Assembly: GCF_016481275.1 (NCBI RefSeq)
Contig: NZ_JAEMNW010000001.1
Location: 682,001 to 746,000 of the forward strand
Direction of reading: 5' to 3'
Origin: Antrihabitans auranticaus
Lineage (GTDB): Bacteria > Actinomycetota > Actinomycetes > Mycobacteriales > Mycobacteriaceae
DNA length: 64,000 nucleotides
Below the pieces are notes generated by a model. It had not been told where the DNA came from. It saw only the letters and a program-made list of their open reading frames with translations, and did no database searches. The position numbers and the translations under genes were made by a program. Shown in pieces: positions 27,137-36,861 of the stretch (positions are counted from its first letter, which is position 1; each line of letters begins with the position of its first letter).

Positions 27137-28648
27137 CTAGCCCCCGGGCAGCAACGCCCTGACGGCATCGATGGTGTCGGCGTCCTTGGGTTCCTTGTCC
27201 GGCCGGTACCTCACGACCCGCGCGAACCGCATCGCAACACCACCCGGATAGCGACGGCTGACCTGCGCGCCGTCGAGTGCGATTTCGACCACCAACTCGG
27301 GCCGCAGGTAGACCGCGTGCGCGTCGCGGTGCGATTCGTGCTTCGGGAACTCCTCGGTCTGCCATGCCAGCAACTTGTCCGTGAGGCCTTTGAACGTCTT
27401 CCCGACCATGATCGGCGGGCCGCCGTCGGGATCACGGGCACCGAGATGCAGATTCGACAGAAAACCGGTCCGGCGGCCGTATCCCCACTCGGCACCGATG
27501 ACGACCAGGTCGAGAGTGTGGACCGGTTTCACCTTCTGCCAGGATCGACCCCGACGCCCGGCGGCGTACGGCGCAGCGAGCGATTTGACCATCACTCCTT
27601 CGTGGCCGTCGCGTATCGCCCCGGCCAGGTGGTCTGCGGCCGCCTCTGCTGTCGGCCGGACCAGCGACGGGATGCGACGGTCCGGCGCCACCCGCTGCAA
27701 CGCCTCCAGCCGAGCCGAAAGCGGTTCTTCGAGCAGGTCGACGCCGTCGAGGTAGAGACAGTCGAAGAAGTACGGATGCAGAAGGAGCTCACCGGCGTCT
27801 GCACCGAAGCGGCTCATCGTTTCCTGGAAGGGGCGCGGCCGGCCACCATCGGTCAGAGCCAGGGTCTCGCCGTCGAGAACCACTGTTTCGCAGGCCAACG
27901 ACAGAACCAACGAAACCAGTTCCGGCACAGTCGTTGTGATCTCACGAAGGGTCCGGGTGAAGATGCGGACCTCGTCGCCGTCTCGGTGCACCTGAATTCG
28001 CGCGCCGTCCAGCTTGTAGTCGACGCTGACGTCCGAACCGAGCTCTTCGAGCGCCTCGCTCAACTTGCTCGCCGGCGACGCAAGCATCGGCTGGACCGGC
28101 CGGCCGACCTCGAGCCGGAAGCGGGAAAGTTCGTCGAGCCCGCCGCGGACGGCGGCCGCAGCGGTGGCCGGCAAAGCACCACTCAGCATCGCCGCCCGCC
28201 GGACCGGTTCGACGGCCAATCCCGCCGCAGCCGCCACAGCATCTGTCATGACGCCCGCCAGCGCGCCCTGCCGCAGGTCCCCCGTCAGTAGTCGAACCAG
28301 AAAGTCCTGCTCATCGGCAGTTCCCGCGCCGAACAAGGCGCTCAGCTGTTCGCGACGCTTGTTCACCGAGCCAGTGCCTGCGAGACCAGCGAGCACTTCC
28401 AAAGCGTTGTCTACGTCGGTGATCGACAACGTCGCCTCCAGCGCGGGCTCGACCCGGGACGTCGTCAACGTCCGCCACCCGGTACCTATCCGCCGCTGGC
28501 GCGGCTCCCCCGTCAACCACGCGACCGTCGCCTCGATCTCCTCGGGCGCGAGTGCCTTGATCAGCGTGGCCAGCGCGGCAACCTTCGCCAGGCGCGAACG
28601 GGTACCACCGACCTCTGCGGATGTGGCGACGACCTCTGCAAACAGCAC
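27137..28648 (-). CDS. ligB: ATP-dependent DNA ligase
   Basis: 503 residues from GTG 28648. N-terminal DNA-binding domain (about 1-200), then the nucleotidyltransferase core: adenylated lysine in YKLDGARIQVHR (about residue 210), motif III FTRTLREIT, motif IIIa/IV with HPYFFDCLYLDG and HEGVMVKSLAAPYAAGRRGRSW (motif V, KVKP), then an OB domain. This is the LigB class of mycobacteria, distinct from the NAD-dependent LigA; it seals nicks in repair. Confidence 0.94.
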   Translation of the reverse strand: MLFAEVVATSAEVGGTRSRLAKVAALATLIKALAPEEIEATVAWLTGEPRQRRIGTGWRTLTTSRVEPALEATLSITDVDNALEVLAGLAGTGSVNKRREQLSALFGAGTADEQDFLVRLLTGDLRQGALAGVMTDAVAAAAGLAVEPVRRAAMLSGALPATAAAAVRGGLDELSRFRLEVGRPVQPMLASPASKLSEALEELGSDVSVDYKLDGARIQVHRDGDEVRIFTRTLREITTTVPELVSLVLSLACETVVLDGETLALTDGGRPRPFQETMSRFGADAGELLLHPYFFDCLYLDGVDLLEEPLSARLEALQRVAPDRRIPSLVRPTAEAAADHLAGAIRDGHEGVMVKSLAAPYAAGRRGRSWQKVKPVHTLDLVVIGAEWGYGRRTGFLSNLHLGARDPDGGPPIMVGKTFKGLTDKLLAWQTEEFPKHESHRDAHAVYLRPELVVEIALDGAQVSRRYPGGVAMRFARVVRYRPDKEPKDADTIDAVRALLPGG

Positions 28649-28684
28649 GCCTCGATTGTTGCCTAACCTACCGACAAGTCGGTG

Positions 28685-28945
28685 CTAGTCCTCGTCGAGT
28701 TCCATGAGTACATCGGCCGCGTCGGTGTTACCGCCGTCGGCAAGACGACGCAGCTCGGTCATGTCCCCACGCTCACCCGCAAGCTCGACCAGTACGTCTG
28801 CCGCGTCCGAACTCCCGCTGTCGGCAAGACGACGCAGCTCAGCGGTGTCGCCACGTTCACCGGCACGCTCGATCAGCTCGTCGACCGCGTCCGAGTCGCC
28901 GGCCTCCGCGCGACGTCGCAAGTCGGCAAGCTCAGGATCCGTCAA
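28685..28945 (-). CDS. Small helical-repeat protein of unknown function
   Basis: 86 residues from TTG 28945, which overlaps the TGA of dapC (TTGA). It consists of three near-identical units of about 28 residues: ELADLRRRAEAGDSDAVDELI, AELRRLADSGSSDAADVLVELA and TELRRLADGGNTDAADVLMELD, the first two separated by ERAGERGDT-like turns. The pattern suggests an alpha-helical solenoid of the HEAT/TPR class. No known function; context (dapC upstream, ligB downstream) gives no clear hint. Confidence 0.8.
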   Translation of the reverse strand: MTDPELADLRRRAEAGDSDAVDELIERAGERGDTAELRRLADSGSSDAADVLVELAGERGDMTELRRLADGGNTDAADVLMELDED

Positions 28946-30045
28946 GTCGACAACCTACTCACACCCGCCGAGATTCGTTCGTCGCTCGCGGTCAGCGCGA
29001 TTCGGACGTGCCGAGCCCCACCCGGACCGTAGAACTCGCCGGGAGCGACCAATATCCCGCGGTCGGCGAACCAGCCGACCGTGTCGCGGCACTGCTCCCC
29101 GCGAGTTGCCCAGAGATAGAGGCCTGCCTCGCTGTGGTCGATCGTGAAGCCCGCCTCGCGCAACGCCGCGAGCAACACCGCTCGCCGGCCGCGATACCGC
29201 GCGCGCTGCTCGTTTTCGTGCTCGTCATCGGCGCAGGCCGCAGCCATCGCCGACTGCACCGGGAAGGGCATCATCATTCCCGCGTGCTTGCGGACCTCGA
29301 GCAACTCCGCGATCAACGCCGGATCGCCGGTCACGAACCCAGCGCGATAGCTCGCGAGGTTCGATGTCTTGGACAGCGAGTGCACGGCAAGCAGATTCGT
29401 GAAATCGCCACCGCACACTCGGTTGTCGAGAATCGAGACCGCCTCGCCCTCCCATGTCAGGCCGAGGTAGCACTCGTCGGAGGCCACGATGGCGCCGCGT
29501 TCGCGCGCGTAAGCGACAACTTTGCGCAGGTGCTCGACCGGCAACACCCGGCCGGTCGGATTCGACGGCGAGTTCACGAAGATGAGTGCCGGCGTCTCGG
29601 GTCCGACACGCGTCAGCCCATCAGCGCGCAGCATTCGTGCGCCGGCCAGAAGCGCGCCGACTTCGTAAGTGGGATAGGCCAATTCGGGGATGACAACAAG
29701 GTCGTCAGCAGTCAGGCCCAGCAAGCGCGGTAGCCACGCGATCAGCTCCTTGGTACCGATCGCGGGCAGTACAGCGTGCGGGTCCACACCTGTGATGCCG
29801 TAACGCCGCGCCAGCGACGTCGCCACGGCTTCGCGAAGAGCGGTGGTGCCGTGCGTCGTCGGATATCCCGACACATCGGCGACGGCGGCGAGCGCCTCAC
29901 GAATCAGGGGTGCAACCGGATCGACGGGAGTGCCGACGGAGAGGTCGACTATGCCGTCGGGGTGCGCCAACGCGCGCGCTTTTGCGGATGCCAGTGTGTC
30001 CCAGGGAAAGTCCGGAAGACTTGCACTGACCGGTCTGCGAGGCAA
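28942..30045 (-). CDS. dapC: Succinyldiaminopimelate aminotransferase
   Basis: 367 residues from TTG 30045, which lies only 3 bp after the fdxA stop. Fold-type I PLP aminotransferase: FVNSPSNPTGRVL (about residue 156), the PLP Asp-Tyr region ASDECYLGLTWEG (about 186) and the Schiff-base lysine in HSLSKTSNLASYRAGF (about 218). Mycobacterial DapC lies next to the ferredoxin gene (Rv1178-Rv1177 from memory), the same arrangement as here. Transaminates N-succinyl-L-2-amino-6-oxopimelate. Confidence 0.93.
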   Translation of the reverse strand: MPRRPVSASLPDFPWDTLASAKARALAHPDGIVDLSVGTPVDPVAPLIREALAAVADVSGYPTTHGTTALREAVATSLARRYGITGVDPHAVLPAIGTKELIAWLPRLLGLTADDLVVIPELAYPTYEVGALLAGARMLRADGLTRVGPETPALIFVNSPSNPTGRVLPVEHLRKVVAYARERGAIVASDECYLGLTWEGEAVSILDNRVCGGDFTNLLAVHSLSKTSNLASYRAGFVTGDPALIAELLEVRKHAGMMMPFPVQSAMAAACADDEHENEQRARYRGRRAVLLAALREAGFTIDHSEAGLYLWATRGEQCRDTVGWFADRGILVAPGEFYGPGGARHVRIALTASDERISAGVSRLST

Positions 30046-30048
30046 TTT

Positions 30049-30372
30049 TCAGTCTTCGCCCATGGGCGGCAACGCCTTGACGAACGGCGGGTCGAAATCG
30101 GTCTTGCCGACTTTCGCAGCACCGCCGGGCGAACCGAGATCGTCGAAAAAATCGACGTTGGCGCTGATGTAGCCCGTCCACTGATCGGGTGTGTCGTCTT
30201 CGTAGAAGATCGCTTCGACCGGGCAAACCGGCTCGCAGGCACCGCAGTCCACGCACTCGTCGGGGTGGATGTACAGCATGCGGCCACCCTCGTAGATGCA
30301 GTCGACAGGGCATTCTTCGATGCATGCCTTGTCCAACACGTCCACGCACGGTTCAGCGATGATGTACGTCAC
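30049..30372 (-). CDS. fdxA: Seven-iron ferredoxin
   Basis: 107 residues, GTG start. Cysteine pattern is that of 3Fe-4S/4Fe-4S ferredoxins: C9, C17 and C21 with C50-type contribution, and C40-x2-C43-x2-C46-x3-C50 (ECVDCGACEPVCP). The acidic C-terminal tail of about 45 residues is typical of the actinobacterial FdxA/FdxC group. A low-potential electron carrier; partners cannot be read from context. Confidence 0.94.
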   Translation of the reverse strand: MTYIIAEPCVDVLDKACIEECPVDCIYEGGRMLYIHPDECVDCGACEPVCPVEAIFYEDDTPDQWTGYISANVDFFDDLGSPGGAAKVGKTDFDPPFVKALPPMGED

Positions 30373-30480
30373 TGCTGCTCTCCCTGTTCCCTAAGACATT
30401 TGTCCCACACTCGCGCAGGACAACCTCAACTCCACGAACAGTATCCCCGCTACTGTCCGACTCCGTCTTGCCAGCCTCCC

Positions 30481-31203
30481 CTAACGTGCCGCCAACCAGG
30501 CCTGACCTTCGGTTGCAGCGCGTCCGAGCGCACCGAATTCACCCAGATAGTTCGCGGCGACACCGACAACGGGGATCATCGACACGTAGCGAAACAGCTT
30601 TCGCGGGCGCGGTCGCTTGGCGAGTTCGTCATCGATCGACCGAAGGATGCGCCCGATCCGCCACAGGGCCTTGGCCAGCGCAAACGGCGTCCGATGGTCC
30701 TCGTGCGGCGCATCGTCCGGCGCAACCTCGCCCCCCGCGGGAATGGTGCGATGACACAGCACCGCCGCGAGCATTCGGACCTGCTCGTGCCGATCTGTGA
30801 CATCGTGCTCACGAGCAACCGCACACAGCACTATCGCCTGGTTGCCGAACCCGAGCGCGTCCTGAATCGGCAAACCCTTCGCCAGAAGGCCGAACACACC
30901 CGGATACGCGACGATCAAGTTGTTGACCGCCCCCACGCGCGCCACCCACCAGCGGCAACGCTGGTCGACGGTCATCTCGTCCCACGCTTTGGTTCCGGGC
31001 ACGTCGGCGGTGTTCAGCACCCACGCAATCGCATCCAGGGCCGTGTCGAGGTTCGTATCCGGCGACGGTTCGGTCCGCTTCGTGCGTTCCCGCAGGCCGA
31101 ACGGGTCCGTCGACGCAAGCACTCGCAGCACTGGGTTCACCACGACCAGCGCACTGTTGAGCACCTCGACAACGTGCTTGTCGGTGATTGCACTCGAGGT
31201 CAT
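30481..31203 (-). CDS. Conserved protein of unknown function coupled to fbiC
   Basis: 240 residues; the ATG overlaps the fbiC stop (ATGA), so it is translated from the fbiC transcript. No family recognised by name. It is largely helical, with a hydrophobic central part ([20 protein letters not shown], about residues 84-103, and [15 protein letters not shown]) and a basic C-terminal amphipathic segment ([20 protein letters not shown], about 199-218), suggesting membrane association. A role near F420 synthesis is only inferred from coupling. Confidence 0.7.
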   Translation of the reverse strand: MTSSAITDKHVVEVLNSALVVVNPVLRVLASTDPFGLRERTKRTEPSPDTNLDTALDAIAWVLNTADVPGTKAWDEMTVDQRCRWWVARVGAVNNLIVAYPGVFGLLAKGLPIQDALGFGNQAIVLCAVAREHDVTDRHEQVRMLAAVLCHRTIPAGGEVAPDDAPHEDHRTPFALAKALWRIGRILRSIDDELAKRPRPRKLFRYVSMIPVVGVAANYLGEFGALGRAATEGQAWLAAR

Positions 31204-33740
31204 GCGTACACCGTGGTCCGTTGCTTGGCGGGCCGCCCGATGTCCTCCGCGATCGCACGCAGTTCAGCGACCGATTTGGCCGACCCGTGTTGGGATCCGG
31301 CCATCCGCGAGATCGTCTCCTCCATCAGCGTTCCGCCGAGGTCGTTGGCACCGCCGCGCAGCATCAGCTGCGAGCCGGTGGTACCGAGCTTCACCCAGCT
31401 CGTCTGAATGTTGGAGATCCGGCCGTGCAACATGATTCGTGCCAGGGCGTGCACCGCGCGGTTGTCGCGGATAGTCGGGCCCGGCCGTGCCGCACCCGCC
31501 AGATACAGCGGCGAACTCTGATGCACGAACGGCAACGGCACGAACTCGGTGAATCCGCCTGTCTCGTCCTGTATTCCGCGCAGGACTCGCAGGTGCCCGA
31601 CCCAATGCTTCGGGTTGTCGACGTGGCCGTACATCATCGTCGAACTCGACCGCAGCCCCACCTGATGCGCTGTGGTCACGACCTCGATCCATTCTGCGGT
31701 CGGCAACTTGCCCTTGGTCAGCACCCAGCGGACTTCGTCGTCGAGAATCTCCGCCGCGGTTCCCGGAATCGTGTCCAAACCGGCAGCGCGCAGTTCGACC
31801 AGCCAGTCCCGAATGCTCTGGCCACCGCGGGAAGCGCCGTTGACGATTTCCATCGGGCTGAACGCGTGCACGTGCATCGACGGCACCCGCGCCTTCACGG
31901 CACGCACCAGGTCGGCATACCCGGTAACCGGCAACTCCGGATCGATCCCGCCCTGCATGCAGATCTCGGTTGCACCCTCGACGTGCGCCTCCCACGCCCG
32001 ATCGGCAACCTCGCCGGTCGACAGCGTGTACGCATCCGCGTCGCCCTTGCGTTGCGCGAACGCACAGAAACGGCAACCCGTGTAGCAGATGTTGGTGAAG
32101 TTGATGTTCCGGTTGACGACGTAGGTGACGACGTCGCCCACCGCATCCCTCCGCAACTCGTCGGCGAGCGCCACAACAGCTTCCAAACCAGGACCGTCTG
32201 CTGTCGCGAGCGCCAAGTACTCGTCGTCGGTGCAGCCACCGGGATCGCGTTCCGCGGACCGCAGTGCGGCGACGAGATCGGTGTCGAAACGTTCGGGCGC
32301 CTGCAGCGACAACACCTGCTCACGCACGGTTTCCCAGTCGCCGAACGCGCTGGCGAGGTCGCTGCGGGTGTCGGTATTGCGACCGTCGGTATCGATCGCC
32401 GAATGTAGATCGGTGCGCCCCACCGATTCCCACGACTCGTCGGGCTCCTGCCACGGCAGGCCAACGGGTTTCGTCTCCAGCTTCGCCAACCCGGTCGACG
32501 GGTCCGCCAACGCCCGCACATGCGCAGTGATCCGCGGATCGATCCACGGCTGACCTGCGAGCACATACTTCGGTTGCGCGGCAGTGCGTTCGGTCAACAC
32601 ATAGCCCGCTGCCGCCGTGAGTTCGGCCAATGTGTCCAAATTCGGCCACGGCCGCTCCGGGTTCACATGATCCGGAGTCAACGGTGACACGCCGCCCCAA
32701 TCATCGACTCCCGCACCGATCAACGCCAGGCACTCGTCGTTCGACACCAGATTCGGCGGTGCCTGAATCCGCATCCCCGGCCCCAGCAGCAGACGGGCGA
32801 CCGCGATCGTCGCGAGGAATTCCTCGAGACCGGCATCGGGGGCTGCGCGCATCGCCGTATCCTGCTTGGCCAGGAAGTTCTGAATGATCACTTCCTGGAC
32901 GTGACCGAAAGCCTTGTGCGACTTGCGGATAGCCATGATCGACTCCGCGCGGTCGGTCAGTGTTTCACCGATGCCGACCAGAATGCCGGTCGTGAAGGGC
33001 ACGCTGAGTCGGCCCGCGTCGGTGAGCGTGCGCAATCGCACCGCGGGATCTTTGTCCGGACTTCCGTAGTGGCACTGACCTTTTTCGGTGAACAGCCGTG
33101 TCGACGTCGTCTCCAGCATCATGCCCATCGACGGCGCCACCGGCTTGAGCCGCGAGATCTCCTGCCAGCTCAGGACTCCCGGGTTCAGATGCGGCAGCAA
33201 CCCGGTTTCCTCGAGTACCCGGATCGACATCGCCCGCACATAGTCCAGCGTCGAATCGTAGCCGCGCGAGTCGAGCCATTCCTTCGCCTCGGGCCACCGG
33301 TCCTCCGGTCGGTCACCGAGGGTGAACAGCGCCTCTTTGCAACCCAGCTCGGCACCACGACGCGCGATCTCGAGGACTTCGTCGGGATCCAGGAACATGC
33401 CCTGACCTTCGGCACGCAACTTGCCCGGCACCGTCACGAAGGTGCAGTAATGACATTTGTCCCGGCACAGACGCGTCAAGGGAATGAACACCTTGCGCGA
33501 GTACGTCACCTGCTTCGGCCGACCTTCGGCCTCCAGGCCCGCGTCGCGCACCCGGGCGGCAGACGAACATAAATCGGCGAGGTCGGCGCCACGTGCCTGC
33601 AGCAGGACGACGGCCTCGTCGACGTTCAATGTCACGCCATCTCGGGCTCTGCGCAGCACCCGCCGCATGGCAGAGGGAGCCGGCGAGCGGGCCGGCGCGA
33701 TCGGGTCGGGCAGGAAGGTCACCGTTCGATCATGCGCCAC
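31200..33740 (-). CDS. fbiC: Bifunctional FO synthase
   Basis: 846 residues from GTG 33740, close to the 856 of mycobacterial FbiC. It is a fusion of CofG and CofH radical-SAM halves: cluster motif CRDKCHYC (C92, C96, C99) in the first half and CYTGCRFC in the second (about residue 560). Makes the deazaflavin FO, the chromophore of coenzyme F420, from tyrosine and 5-amino-6-ribitylaminouracil. The F420-type oxidoreductase at 21975-22400 is a likely consumer. Confidence 0.96.
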   Translation of the reverse strand: MAHDRTVTFLPDPIAPARSPAPSAMRRVLRRARDGVTLNVDEAVVLLQARGADLADLCSSAARVRDAGLEAEGRPKQVTYSRKVFIPLTRLCRDKCHYCTFVTVPGKLRAEGQGMFLDPDEVLEIARRGAELGCKEALFTLGDRPEDRWPEAKEWLDSRGYDSTLDYVRAMSIRVLEETGLLPHLNPGVLSWQEISRLKPVAPSMGMMLETTSTRLFTEKGQCHYGSPDKDPAVRLRTLTDAGRLSVPFTTGILVGIGETLTDRAESIMAIRKSHKAFGHVQEVIIQNFLAKQDTAMRAAPDAGLEEFLATIAVARLLLGPGMRIQAPPNLVSNDECLALIGAGVDDWGGVSPLTPDHVNPERPWPNLDTLAELTAAAGYVLTERTAAQPKYVLAGQPWIDPRITAHVRALADPSTGLAKLETKPVGLPWQEPDESWESVGRTDLHSAIDTDGRNTDTRSDLASAFGDWETVREQVLSLQAPERFDTDLVAALRSAERDPGGCTDDEYLALATADGPGLEAVVALADELRRDAVGDVVTYVVNRNINFTNICYTGCRFCAFAQRKGDADAYTLSTGEVADRAWEAHVEGATEICMQGGIDPELPVTGYADLVRAVKARVPSMHVHAFSPMEIVNGASRGGQSIRDWLVELRAAGLDTIPGTAAEILDDEVRWVLTKGKLPTAEWIEVVTTAHQVGLRSSSTMMYGHVDNPKHWVGHLRVLRGIQDETGGFTEFVPLPFVHQSSPLYLAGAARPGPTIRDNRAVHALARIMLHGRISNIQTSWVKLGTTGSQLMLRGGANDLGGTLMEETISRMAGSQHGSAKSVAELRAIAEDIGRPAKQRTTVYA

Positions 33741-33785
33741 CCCGCGCGTGGCGTGCCACTGGAGGGGTCCAACCGCCGATCCTGA

Positions 33786-34430
33786 TCACCCGCGCGGCTC
33801 GAGCACCGCGGCCACGATCGACCGTTCCAGCCAGCGCCGGTACGCCTCGAGCGTCCAGCCTCGATCGTCGACGAGCATCTGCCACACCTCGGGTGCGGTG
33901 AGCATCCAGACCGTGTCTATCGCCTCCCGCGGTTCGAATTCCGGCCCCTTGCCGACAAGGCTTCCGATGAAGCCCTCGACACCGGCCAGGCGCTCGGCGC
34001 GGGATGTCTCTGCCAGCATCCGCAGGTCTTCGTCTCCCGACCGCGCACCGGCGAGGATCAGCGCCATCAACGGACCGAGCCGTTCGACCAGCTCAGCCGA
34101 CGCCCGGGCGAAGGTTGCGATTGCCCTGCGCGGATCGGGATCGGCCAGCATGCGGCGAGTTTCCGGGCGGTCGGCGAACGGAACGTCCTCTTCGTCACCG
34201 GCCACAACCACGTCGTAGACGGCCTTCATCAGCACAGACTTGGTGCCGAACGACTTGTAGAGGGTCTCGCGGGAGACACCCGCCGCCTTCGCAATGGACG
34301 ACATCGAGGATGCCGCATAGCCGCGCGCGAGGAACTGGTCGCGTGCCGCGACGAGCGCTCGGTGGCGCGTCGCGACGGCCTGCTCATCGCGCAGAACGCT
34401 CTGATACGCCCTCTTGACAGATTCAGACAT
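33786..34430 (-). CDS. TetR-family regulator
   Basis: 214 residues from ATG 34430 (MSESVKRAYQSVLRDEQAVA); the longer frame runs into the divergent gene. The HTH is at about residues 24-70: FLARGYAASSMSSIAKAAGVSRETLYKSFG with the following VLMKAVYDVV. The C-terminal ligand domain is not distinctive. It is 55 bp from a divergent FAD oxidoreductase, and the intergenic region has an imperfect palindrome, so it probably represses both. Confidence 0.88.
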   Translation of the reverse strand: MSESVKRAYQSVLRDEQAVATRHRALVAARDQFLARGYAASSMSSIAKAAGVSRETLYKSFGTKSVLMKAVYDVVVAGDEEDVPFADRPETRRMLADPDPRRAIATFARASAELVERLGPLMALILAGARSGDEDLRMLAETSRAERLAGVEGFIGSLVGKGPEFEPREAIDTVWMLTAPEVWQMLVDDRGWTLEAYRRWLERSIVAAVLEPRG

Positions 34431-34443
34431 TGGATACACAGTA

Positions 34444-34458
34444 TGTAAATCGATTACA
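34444..34458. promoter_or_regulatory. Candidate TetR operator/promoter between regulator and FAD oxidoreductase
   Basis: TGTAA-ATCGA-TTACA at 34444-34458, inside an AT-rich 55-bp divergent interval (GATACACAGTATG ... TTACACACATTG). On the minus strand TTGACA (34462-34467) followed 18 bases later by CATACT forms a possible promoter for the TetR gene, which would place the site over its -10/-35 region. The palindrome is short, so confidence is limited. Confidence 0.45.
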
Positions 34459-34485
34459 CACATTGTCAACCCAAGGTAGATTCCG

Positions 34486-35898
34486 ATGACAACAGTCCAT
34501 TCCGTGGGAGTACCACAAACCGGCAATCGATTCGGCGAACTCGCGGCACAACTCACCGGAACGGTCGTCACCTCAGGTGAGCCGTCGTGGAACACCGCCC
34601 GCCGCGCGTGGAATCTCGCCATCGATCAGACGCCCGCCGCGGTCGTGTTTGCCGAGTCCCCAGCAGACGTCGCAGCAACCGTGCGTTTCGCCGCCACTCG
34701 CGACCTCAGGGTCGCAGCACAGGGCACAGGACACCTCGCCGCAGCACTCCCCGACCTATCGGAGACAATCCTGCTGAAGACCGAGCGGCTGCAGTCCATC
34801 TCGATCGATCGGACTGCGAGGTCCGTCCGGATCGGTGCCGGGCTCACGTGGGGCACCCTCACCGAACGACTTCGCGAGCAAGGACTTTCAGGTCTGTACG
34901 GCACGTCCGACGGCGTAGGTGTCGTCGGATACACGATCGGCGGCGGCATCGGCTGGCTCGCCCGCACGTACGGAATCGCGTGCTCGTACATTCGCAGCGC
35001 CGAAATCGTCGATGGGACAGGCGAAGCGCGCAGCGTCGACGCACAGCTCGACCCAGACCTGTTGTGGGCCTTGCGCGGCGGTGGCGGCGGGTACGGCGTG
35101 GTCACCTTACTGACCTTCGACGTGCAACCCGCGGCCGAGGTTTACGCAGGATCGTTGTGGTACCCGCTGGAGCAGGCAGCAGAGGTCCTCGACGCGTACC
35201 ACACCTGGACGGCTGACCTCCCCAACGTAGCGACGACCGCCGTTCGATTGATGCGCATCCCGGATGCGCCGTTTGCGCCGGAGCCGCTGCGCGGCAAAGC
35301 ATTCACAATCCTGCAGGGATCCATCCTCGGTGCAGAGCCGGCACAACTCCTCGCGCCGATGCGCGCGTTGCGACCCAGCACCGATACCTTTCGGAGGACC
35401 ACGACCGACGCCATCTCGGCCGTCCACCTTGCACCGTCCGATCCGTCGCCGACAGCGGGCGACGGTTTCGTGCTCGACGATCTACCAGCGGCCGCCCGCG
35501 CCGTGGTCGTCGAGCAGCTGGGCGCGGGCGCGGAGACGTCGCTCGCCGTCGTCGAATTCAGGCACCTGGGCGGGAAGCTCGCGCAACCGGATTCGGGCGG
35601 TGGCGCGCTCACCCACCTCGCTGGGCGCTACCTGGTCAAGACGGGAAACGTTGCTCCCGACCGACACGCGTATGCCCGCGTGCTGAAAGACTCCGCAGCG
35701 CTGAACGATTCGCTGCGGACCTGGGCAGCGCCGCGCGACTACCTCAACTTCCGCGAGATCCCGGTCCAGCCCGGCACCCTGTTCGACGACGACACCTGTG
35801 CCCGGCTCCGCAACGTCAAGAATCGGTACGACCCGGGCAGCGTGATCGTGGGGCGGCAAACCCCTTCACATGGGCCGGTGTTCCAGCATCCGCTGTAG
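34486..35898 (+). CDS. FAD-linked oxidoreductase (BBE-like, GlcD/BBE fold)
   Basis: 470 residues. PCMH-type FAD-binding domain at about residues 40-215 with the covalent-FAD histidine type GTGHLAA (H83) and GVVGYTIGGGIGWLART (about 142-158); the second cysteinyl attachment of bicovalent members is absent (GTSDGVG here). The C-terminal BBE segment reads YLNFREIPVQPGT...ARLRNVKNRYDPGSVI (split). It oxidises an unknown alcohol or sugar-like substrate. Divergent from a TetR gene. Its 3' end overlaps the convergent MpaB-type gene by 33 bp. Confidence 0.88.
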   Translation: MTTVHSVGVPQTGNRFGELAAQLTGTVVTSGEPSWNTARRAWNLAIDQTPAAVVFAESPADVAATVRFAATRDLRVAAQGTGHLAAALPDLSETILLKTERLQSISIDRTARSVRIGAGLTWGTLTERLREQGLSGLYGTSDGVGVVGYTIGGGIGWLARTYGIACSYIRSAEIVDGTGEARSVDAQLDPDLLWALRGGGGGYGVVTLLTFDVQPAAEVYAGSLWYPLEQAAEVLDAYHTWTADLPNVATTAVRLMRIPDAPFAPEPLRGKAFTILQGSILGAEPAQLLAPMRALRPSTDTFRRTTTDAISAVHLAPSDPSPTAGDGFVLDDLPAAARAVVVEQLGAGAETSLAVVEFRHLGGKLAQPDSGGGALTHLAGRYLVKTGNVAPDRHAYARVLKDSAALNDSLRTWAAPRDYLNFREIPVQPGTLFDDDTCARLRNVKNRYDPGSVIVGRQTPSHGPVFQHPL

Positions 35899-36774
35899 GC
35901 GAGCCTGTTCCCGATTGGCTTTGCGCGCTTGGAAGGCGATCGGGAAGTACCGCACCCGCTCGGGCAACATCGGTACAGCCCGCGCGACTGCCCAGCCCAG
36001 TGCGCGCAGCGCGACCTCGTCGGTCGTCGACCACTTCAACCCGAGCTTGCGGCGCGCAGCATCCGGAGTGGTTCCGACCGTCACGAAGTGCTGCACCTTG
36101 CCCGGGTAGTGCATGCCCACGCGCCACAGCGGGCGCAGGGCAGGGTGCAATTGCGGCGGCGGCGGGATCCTGCGCAGAGTCGCGAGGTAGTCGTACGCCG
36201 TCTGATGGGCGACCAGTGTGTCGTTCATGACCTCGTCGAACTTCTCGAGGTATTCGTCGTAGGTCGCGGGGATCTCTTTCTCTGCCACATGGAGATTGCG
36301 CATCAACTGCACGGTCTCCTGATAGAAGGCTTCGGCCTCTTCGTCGGAGTACGGCTCCCGCGAGAAGTACTTGGCCCCGACGACGTAGGAATAGGGCGCC
36401 GTGAGCGGCACCCATGCCCATGCGTTGGACGCCAGCGCGTGGTAGGTCACGCCCTGCTCGTCTGTCGAACGCAGCTTCGCGTGCATCGCGCGCAGCCTGT
36501 CGCCCTCGGCGAGGCCTTCCTGTCCTCCGTAGATCCAGGTCATCACCGACGCAATGCTGCGGTCAGCTCGACCGATCGCGTCGGTCTTGTAGACCGAATG
36601 TTCGGCGACGACGGTGCCGATCGCCGGATGCATCGTCTGCAGTAGAAATGCCGAACCGGCAGTCAAGGAGAAGGTGATCAAACCGACGTCGTCCCAGAGC
36701 CGCATTCCCGGCTCGATTGGACGCCTGCGGGCCGGTACTTCCCGGAGGGGAACGGCCTGAGATAAAGAGGGCAT
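35866..36774 (-). CDS. MpaB/DUF2236-type oxygenase family protein
   Basis: 302 residues from ATG 36774; the ribosome site AAAGGAAG lies inside the upstream GTG alternative, so 36774 is preferred. DUF2236 signatures: MHPAIGTVVAEHSVYKTD (about 46-63) and GRADRSIASVMTWIYGG, followed by the ASNAWAWVPLTAPYSYVVGA region (about 110). Related proteins include latex-clearing and mycophenolic-acid-type oxygenases that bind haem or metal; the catalytic state is not visible here. It is divergent from the second TetR gene across 87 bp. Confidence 0.82.
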   Translation of the reverse strand: MPSLSQAVPLREVPARRRPIEPGMRLWDDVGLITFSLTAGSAFLLQTMHPAIGTVVAEHSVYKTDAIGRADRSIASVMTWIYGGQEGLAEGDRLRAMHAKLRSTDEQGVTYHALASNAWAWVPLTAPYSYVVGAKYFSREPYSDEEAEAFYQETVQLMRNLHVAEKEIPATYDEYLEKFDEVMNDTLVAHQTAYDYLATLRRIPPPPQLHPALRPLWRVGMHYPGKVQHFVTVGTTPDAARRKLGLKWSTTDEVALRALGWAVARAVPMLPERVRYFPIAFQARKANREQARLQRMLEHRPM

Positions 36775-36799
36775 GAATCTTCCTTTCACGCGTCGTTGC

Positions 36800-36814
36800 G
36801 TTAACCTAGCTAAC
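36800..36814. promoter_or_regulatory. Near-palindrome between MpaB-type gene and TetR gene
   Basis: GTTAACCTAGCTAAC has outer arms GTTA/TAAC and a partially symmetric centre; it sits in the 87-bp divergent interval, about 25 bp from the MpaB start. This is a typical position for a TetR operator. Inference from symmetry and position only. Confidence 0.4.
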
Positions 36815-36861
36815 AGCGCGGATCAGGACGGATACAAGTCGCGTTTGGCAGGAGGTCGTCG

